Source: Thermanaerovibrio acidaminovorans DSM 6589 (GTDB lineage Bacteria; Synergistota; Synergistia; Synergistales; Synergistaceae). From it: 64,000 bases of DNA. Under the pieces are notes generated by a model. That model was not told the DNA's origin. It was given only the letters and a program-made list of their open reading frames with translations, and made no database searches. Positions 60,012 through 64,000 of the stretch are shown here, piece after piece. The stretch is from positions 1,302,001-1,366,000 of the forward strand of contig NC_013522.1 of NCBI RefSeq assembly GCF_000024905.1, written 5' to 3'. Position 1 is the first letter of the stretch, and every line of letters starts with the position of its first letter. The position numbers and the translations under genes are program-made.

Positions 60012-62051
60012 CTACAGGGAGGCGGCGTCCAATATCAGGGCCACATTGCCATCCCCCAGGATTGTGGCCCCCGCCACGCCCCGGACCTTCTGCAACAGCT
60101 TGCCCAGAGGCTTTATCACTATCTCCTGCTGGCCCACGAAGTCGTCCACCACGAAGCCTATGCGGTTCCTGTCCCGGCCCACCCGGACCACCACCACCGG
60201 ATGCTCCTCCACCCCCTCCCGATCCACCGGGGTTGAGAGGATCCCCGCCAGGTCCGAAAGGGTCAGTATCTCTCCCCTCACGGTGGTCACCGGGGTACCG
60301 TGCACGTACTTTATTTCGCTCTTGGGCACCAGCAGGGTCTCCTCCACGTTCTCCAGCGATATGGCGTAGATCTCATCCCCCACCCGGATCAGCAGGGCCA
60401 ACACTATGGCCAGCGTCAAGGGCAACCTTATGACCACCCGGGTCCCCTCTCCGAGCTTAGAAAACACCTGGAACTGGCCCCCCAGGGACTCCACCTTGCT
60501 CTTCACCGCGTCCATGCCAACTCCACGGCCTGAGAGGTCCGTAACCACGTCGGCGGTGCTGAACCCAGGTAGCAGGATGAGCCGGATGGCCTCCTCGTCG
60601 GTCATCATCTGGGCCTGCTCGGCGGTCACTATGCCCCGCTCCACCGCCTTCCGCCTTACCTTGGCGGTGTCTATCCCACGGCCGTCGTCCTGAACCTCTA
60701 TGATGACCCCGTTGCCCTCCTGATAGGCCGCCACGGTGATGGTCCCCTCCCGGGGCTTGCCGTTCCTCTCCCTCTCCTCCGGGCTCTCCAGCCCATGGTC
60801 CAGGGAGTTCCTGAGCAGGTGAACCATGGGGTCCCCTATCTCGTCTATGACCGTCCGGTCCAGCTCGGTCTCCCGGCCCTCCACCACCAGCCGGACCTCC
60901 TTGCCCATCTGACGGGACAGGTCCCTCACCAGCCGGGGCAGCCGGTCGAACACCATGGAGACCGGCACCATCCGGAGCTTGGTGACCAGCTCCTGGATCT
61001 CGCCGGATATGCGCCCCAGCTGGGACAGGGGCTCGTCGAAGGCCTTTATCTTGGTCTCCTGGGCCAGCCGCTCTATCCTGGCCCGGCCGATCACCAGCTC
61101 CCCCACCAGGTTCATGAGCTTGTCAAGGCGCCCTATGTCCACCCGGACAGTGCGGCTACCCTTCTTGGAACCCTGCTGGGGCGCCTGGGCCGCACCCGCC
61201 TGAGGCTGCTGCCCCTGGGAAACCTGGGGGGTTCCAGAGGAGGACTGCTCCTCCTCGTCTTCGTCGTCCTCCATGTCCCCTATGGAGAGCCCACCGTCCT
61301 CGTCGAAGTTGAGGGGCGTCACCTCCACCGACGCCACCTCGCTTATGGAGGACGCCACCGACGACAGCGCCTCCCCGGTCTCATGGGTGGCCACGTAGAC
61401 CCAGAACTCGGTGTCGAAGGCCTCCCTCTCCAGGTCCTCCACCCCGGGCTGGGTCTTTATCAGCTCCCCCATCTCCCCAAGACGGGTCACCACCATGTAG
61501 GCCCGGGCGGCCTTCAACATGCAACTGGGGCTCAAAGCCACCCTGAGCTCGTAGACCGCCATCCCCTGATGACGGGCCTCCTTCACCCAACCCCTCTCCT
61601 GCTCGGTGAGCTCCACCTTCTTCCCCACCTTGGCGGGCTTGGCGGCGGGGGCCTCGTGGGCCTTGTTGACCAAACGGTGGAGCTGCTCCACCAGGGCCTT
61701 CACGTCCACGTCCTTGTCGCTACCCCCACCCCTTATGTTGTCCACCATGGCGGTTATGGCATCCAGACACTTGAAGAGCAGGTCCACGTCCTCGGAGTTG
61801 AGCACGTGCTCTCCGCTGCGGGCTAACCCCAGCAGATCCTCCATGGCGTGGGTCAGACCCGCCATGGAGTCGAAGCCCATGGTGGCGGACATGCCCTTGA
61901 AGGTGTGGGCCACCCGGAATATCTCGTTTATTATGCCCATGTCGGACTGGTTCTGCTCCGCCGCCAGGAGCAGCTCGTTCAGGTTCTTCAGCTGATCCGT
62001 TGCCTCGTCCAGAAACGCTCCTATGTACTGACTCATGTCCATGTTGGTCAT
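60012..62051 (-). CDS. cheA: Chemotaxis histidine kinase CheA
   Basis: 679 residues. P1 HPt with phosphorylated His49 (RVAHTFKGMSA), a P2-like region (about 155-260) with an acidic linker, P3 dimerisation (GRLDKLMNLVGELVIGRARIERLA), and P4 kinase (N-box HLLRNSLDHGLESP, G1 DDGRGIDT, G2 GRGVGMDAV). The CheW-like P5 is at the C-terminus. It phosphorylates CheY and CheB. No cheW, cheY or cheR is found in this window, so those must be elsewhere. Confidence 0.97.
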   Translation of the reverse strand: MTNMDMSQYIGAFLDEATDQLKNLNELLLAAEQNQSDMGIINEIFRVAHTFKGMSATMGFDSMAGLTHAMEDLLGLARSGEHVLNSEDVDLLFKCLDAITAMVDNIRGGGSDKDVDVKALVEQLHRLVNKAHEAPAAKPAKVGKKVELTEQERGWVKEARHQGMAVYELRVALSPSCMLKAARAYMVVTRLGEMGELIKTQPGVEDLEREAFDTEFWVYVATHETGEALSSVASSISEVASVEVTPLNFDEDGGLSIGDMEDDEDEEEQSSSGTPQVSQGQQPQAGAAQAPQQGSKKGSRTVRVDIGRLDKLMNLVGELVIGRARIERLAQETKIKAFDEPLSQLGRISGEIQELVTKLRMVPVSMVFDRLPRLVRDLSRQMGKEVRLVVEGRETELDRTVIDEIGDPMVHLLRNSLDHGLESPEERERNGKPREGTITVAAYQEGNGVIIEVQDDGRGIDTAKVRRKAVERGIVTAEQAQMMTDEEAIRLILLPGFSTADVVTDLSGRGVGMDAVKSKVESLGGQFQVFSKLGEGTRVVIRLPLTLAIVLALLIRVGDEIYAISLENVEETLLVPKSEIKYVHGTPVTTVRGEILTLSDLAGILSTPVDREGVEEHPVVVVRVGRDRNRIGFVVDDFVGQQEIVIKPLGKLLQKVRGVAGATILGDGNVALILDAASL

Positions 62052-62095
62052 CGGCTATCCGCCTCCAGGTTCACGGGATTTTTAGAGTCTAGAAC

Positions 62096-63190
62096 CTAAG
62101 GACCCACGGTCCAGCGATGAAAGGCCTCCGGCATCTCGTAGAGAGGGATCACCTCGTCCGCTATGCCAGCCTCCACCACCGCCCTAGGCATGCCATAGAC
62201 AACGCAAGTCTCTGGGCTCTCCGCCAAGATTATCCCTCCCTTTCGGTGCAGCGCCAGGGCTCCGTCCGCCCCGTCCCTGCCCATGCCGGTCAGGACCGCC
62301 GCCACCACCGAACCGCCCACCACGTCCGCCACGCTCATGAACAACATGTCCGCCGCGGGCTTCACGGATCTGACCGGTGGAGCGTCGGAGAGTCTGCAGA
62401 CCAGGTCCGCACCGGATCTGTCCACCACCATATGATAACCTCCAGGGGCTATCACCGCCATACCCCTTTGCGGTTTTAATCCATCGTAGCCCTCCACCAC
62501 CTTCAGCTGGCTAGCGTCGTCCAGCCTCTCGGCGAAGGAGGCGGTAAAACCCCGGGGCATGTGCTGAACCACCAGGACGGGACAGGGGAAGTCCTTCCTT
62601 ATGGCGGGGATCACCTCCTGAAGGGCCCTGGGCCCCCCGGTGGAGGAGGCGATGAGCAACAGATCCACCCGCTGGGGCCTCCTCCTGGGCGCCGTAGCCG
62701 CCGCAGGGGCGGAGGGCTGGGACACCGGGGGCTGAGGCCGCCTCTCCGGAGGGAACCTGCGAAGGCCGAGCCGGCTCCGGTCCACCGTGCTGGCCACCCA
62801 GACCTTCTGCTTGAGCTCCTCCTCCACCTTGTTCATGTCCAGGGATATGGTGCCCGACGGCTTGGTTACGAAATCCACCGCCCCCAGCGACAGGGCCTGC
62901 AACGTCACCTCCGCCCCCTCCCGGGTCAGGCTGGAAACCATCACCACCGGGGTGGGACGCCGCTCCATTATCTCCTTGAGCGCCTCCAGGCCGTTCTTCC
63001 GGGGCATCTCCACGTCCAGGGTTATCACGTCCGGCGAGGCCTCCTGCAACTTCTGAAGGGCCTCCTCCCCGTCCCTGACCCGGGCCACCACCTCGAAACG
63101 GCCATCGGAGGAAAGGATGTCGCCGATGACCTTGCGCATGAAGGCCGAGTCGTCCACCACCATAACCCTTATCTTTCTGCTGGTCGTCAT
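62096..63190 (-). CDS. cheB: Chemotaxis methylesterase CheB
   Basis: 364 residues. Response-regulator domain (about 1-120) with VVDDSAFMRKVI and the phosphorylated Asp59 in ITLDVEMP. A Pro/Gln-rich linker of about 40 residues follows. The methylesterase domain has the catalytic Ser in LIASSTGGPRALQEV, the His of VVQHMPRGFTASFA, and the Asp in LTGMGRDGADG. It removes receptor methyl groups or deamidates. The ATG overlaps the PilZ gene stop (ATGA). Confidence 0.96.
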   Translation of the reverse strand: MTTSRKIRVMVVDDSAFMRKVIGDILSSDGRFEVVARVRDGEEALQKLQEASPDVITLDVEMPRKNGLEALKEIMERRPTPVVMVSSLTREGAEVTLQALSLGAVDFVTKPSGTISLDMNKVEEELKQKVWVASTVDRSRLGLRRFPPERRPQPPVSQPSAPAAATAPRRRPQRVDLLLIASSTGGPRALQEVIPAIRKDFPCPVLVVQHMPRGFTASFAERLDDASQLKVVEGYDGLKPQRGMAVIAPGGYHMVVDRSGADLVCRLSDAPPVRSVKPAADMLFMSVADVVGGSVVAAVLTGMGRDGADGALALHRKGGIILAESPETCVVYGMPRAVVEAGIADEVIPLYEMPEAFHRWTVGP

Positions 63191-63870
63191 GGCGCATCTC
63201 TCCCCTGGCGGGAATTAAGTTCCTGGGTCCGTATGAACTCTATTATATACTTTTCCGACCATCCCGGGATGGACTCGAAGGAGGATCCGCAGTCTAACAG
63301 CCCGTCGGCGGTCCTCTCCACCCTTGTCAGCCTGAGCACCGCCGGCACCCCCGCCTCCCCGAAGGGTAGCATGCCCAGGAACGAGTCCTCCCTGGACAGC
63401 CGGTAGGGGAACGCCAGCCTGAACCGGATGCCCCCAAGGCTCAGGTCAACCCCCACAGCCCGGAGCCAACGGCCCGACAGGGGGGAACGGTGCTCCACCT
63501 CCAGGGGGAACACCCTGAACTCCTTGACGCAGCTTACCCTGAGGTAGCGCCGGCGCTGAACCCTCTCCACCGGACCTGAGATCCTCACCCACAGCAGGGG
63601 CACCGGGGACGAGAGGTCGCTCCGGACCACCACACAACTGCCCCTCATGGGGGACCGGGAGTCCTCGGATATCACCTCGCACTCCATGTCCCGGTAGACC
63701 GGCAACAGCCCCCCCTTGAACATGGGGTGCGCCAGCGCCACCATGCCGTCCCTCAAATCCTCCACCCGGCTAGCGTAGGTCCCCTTGAAGAGCCCGTCGT
63801 GGACCTTGAACTCCGCCTTGGCCCCAACGGGGAACTCCGCCACGCCCGCATTCGACCCCTGAGACCCCAA
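63187..63870 (-). CDS. PilZ-domain protein, YcgR-like flagellar brake
   Basis: 227 residues. An N-terminal YcgR-like beta domain (about 1-105) precedes a PilZ domain with the c-di-GMP motif RRRYLRV (RxxxR) and DLSLGGIRF (D/NxSxxG), about 110-180. c-di-GMP binding should let it slow the flagellar motor. The start is TTG at 63870 after GGGGGTGG; a TTG at 63885 is possible. It lies between a probable flhG and cheB, a position not occupied in Bacillus subtilis. Confidence 0.85.
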   Translation of the reverse strand: MGSQGSNAGVAEFPVGAKAEFKVHDGLFKGTYASRVEDLRDGMVALAHPMFKGGLLPVYRDMECEVISEDSRSPMRGSCVVVRSDLSSPVPLLWVRISGPVERVQRRRYLRVSCVKEFRVFPLEVEHRSPLSGRWLRAVGVDLSLGGIRFRLAFPYRLSREDSFLGMLPFGEAGVPAVLRLTRVERTADGLLDCGSSFESIPGWSEKYIIEFIRTQELNSRQGRDAP

Positions 63871-63888
63871 GGAGACCACCCCCAAACA

Positions 63889-64000
63889 TCAGGACTTGAG
63901 CCGCATCCTCCTGCCCAGCCGCAGCATGAACGCCTTGAGCCCCCGCCCCTGGGGGGCCTCCTGGTCCTGCCCCCCGGACACCAGCCTCCGGGCTATAACC
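63889..64000 (-). CDS. Probable FlhG (MinD-like ATPase), C-terminal fragment
   Basis: The last 36 codons before a TGA at 63889-63891 are seen: a basic ending (RLVSGGQDQEAPQGRG, then AFMLRLGRRMRLKS). The rest lies beyond the window. The identity rests mainly on position, because flhF-flhG precede the che genes in related orders; the fragment itself has no diagnostic motif. Confidence 0.45.
   Translation of the reverse strand, partial: VIARRLVSGGQDQEAPQGRGLKAFMLRLGRRMRLKS

Noticed and set aside
63241-63252. TATATAATAG-like promoter sequence
   Set aside because: Falls inside the PilZ gene coding for YIIEF, and nothing suitable starts downstream on that strand except internal codons.
1-64000. 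CRISPR arrays, insertion sequences, prophage or rRNA
   Set aside because: No regularly spaced repeats, transposase or integrase frames, terminal inverted repeats or rRNA stretches were seen anywhere.

Overview
The window reads as a GC-rich chromosome segment of a diderm, motile, amino-acid-using anaerobe, most likely a Synergistota member of the Thermanaerovibrio type. This is inferred from gene content, not from a database match. A full lipid A/Kdo/BamA set and a porin anchored by an S-layer-homology domain indicate an outer membrane. DivIVA, YggS, RNase Y-YmdB, FolE2 and a Bacillus-like flhG-cheB-cheA-cheC-cheD-fliA order give a Firmicutes-like cytoplasmic gene set. Two Na+-coupled amino-acid transporters, a type III glutamine synthetase and a D-glutamate-cyclase-like protein suggest amino-acid metabolism. 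Almost every gene lies on the minus strand; only the ECF S component and glnN are on plus.

Layout, left to right in window coordinates (minus-strand operons are transcribed right to left). 1-3.1 kb: transaldolase-like FSA, rho and a LysM protein cut by the edge. 3.1-9.5 kb: an ECF S component, two paralogous NSS transporters, pfkA coupled to a DUF4392 gene, and a lipoprotein. 9.8-14.9 kb: ymdB, rny, recG and divIVA. 14.9-19.5 kb: an operon queD-folE2-rRNA methyltransferase-HAD phosphatase-HlyD-like-yggS. 19.6-24 kb: DUF72, glnN and a dynamin-like GTPase. 24-25.5 kb: the SLH porin, with a strong promoter and a leader of about 230 nt.

25.8-49.2 kb is the centrepiece, an outer-membrane assembly and LPS supercluster. 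In transcription order it runs bamA, an unknown envelope protein, lpxD, lpxC, fabZ, lpxA, kdsC, lptG-type permease, lpxI, lpxB, msbA, an lpxK fusion, kdsB, kdsA, kdsD, waaA, kdnB, kdnA, an ELM1-like protein, an O-antigen ligase and a tandem rhodanese protein. The genes are packed with 4-nt start/stop overlaps. The kdnA/kdnB pair beside the Kdo genes predicts 8-amino-Kdo (Kdo8N) in the LPS core.

49.2-55.4 kb: a sigma factor with a membrane protein downstream, a histidine phosphatase, a compact tRNA operon (Lys-Glu-Thr) with its own promoter and terminator, argH, DUF501, an S1-domain protein and three unknown genes. 55.4-64 kb: flagellar/chemotaxis genes fapA (DUF342), fliA, an unknown tail-anchored protein, cheD, cheC, cheA, cheB, a PilZ protein and the C-terminus of a probable flhG.

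No rRNA, CRISPR array, insertion sequence or prophage was seen. Non-ATG starts are common (many TTG and GTG, and at least two genes that appear to need CTG), so start choices rest on Shine-Dalgarno placement and family N-termini.
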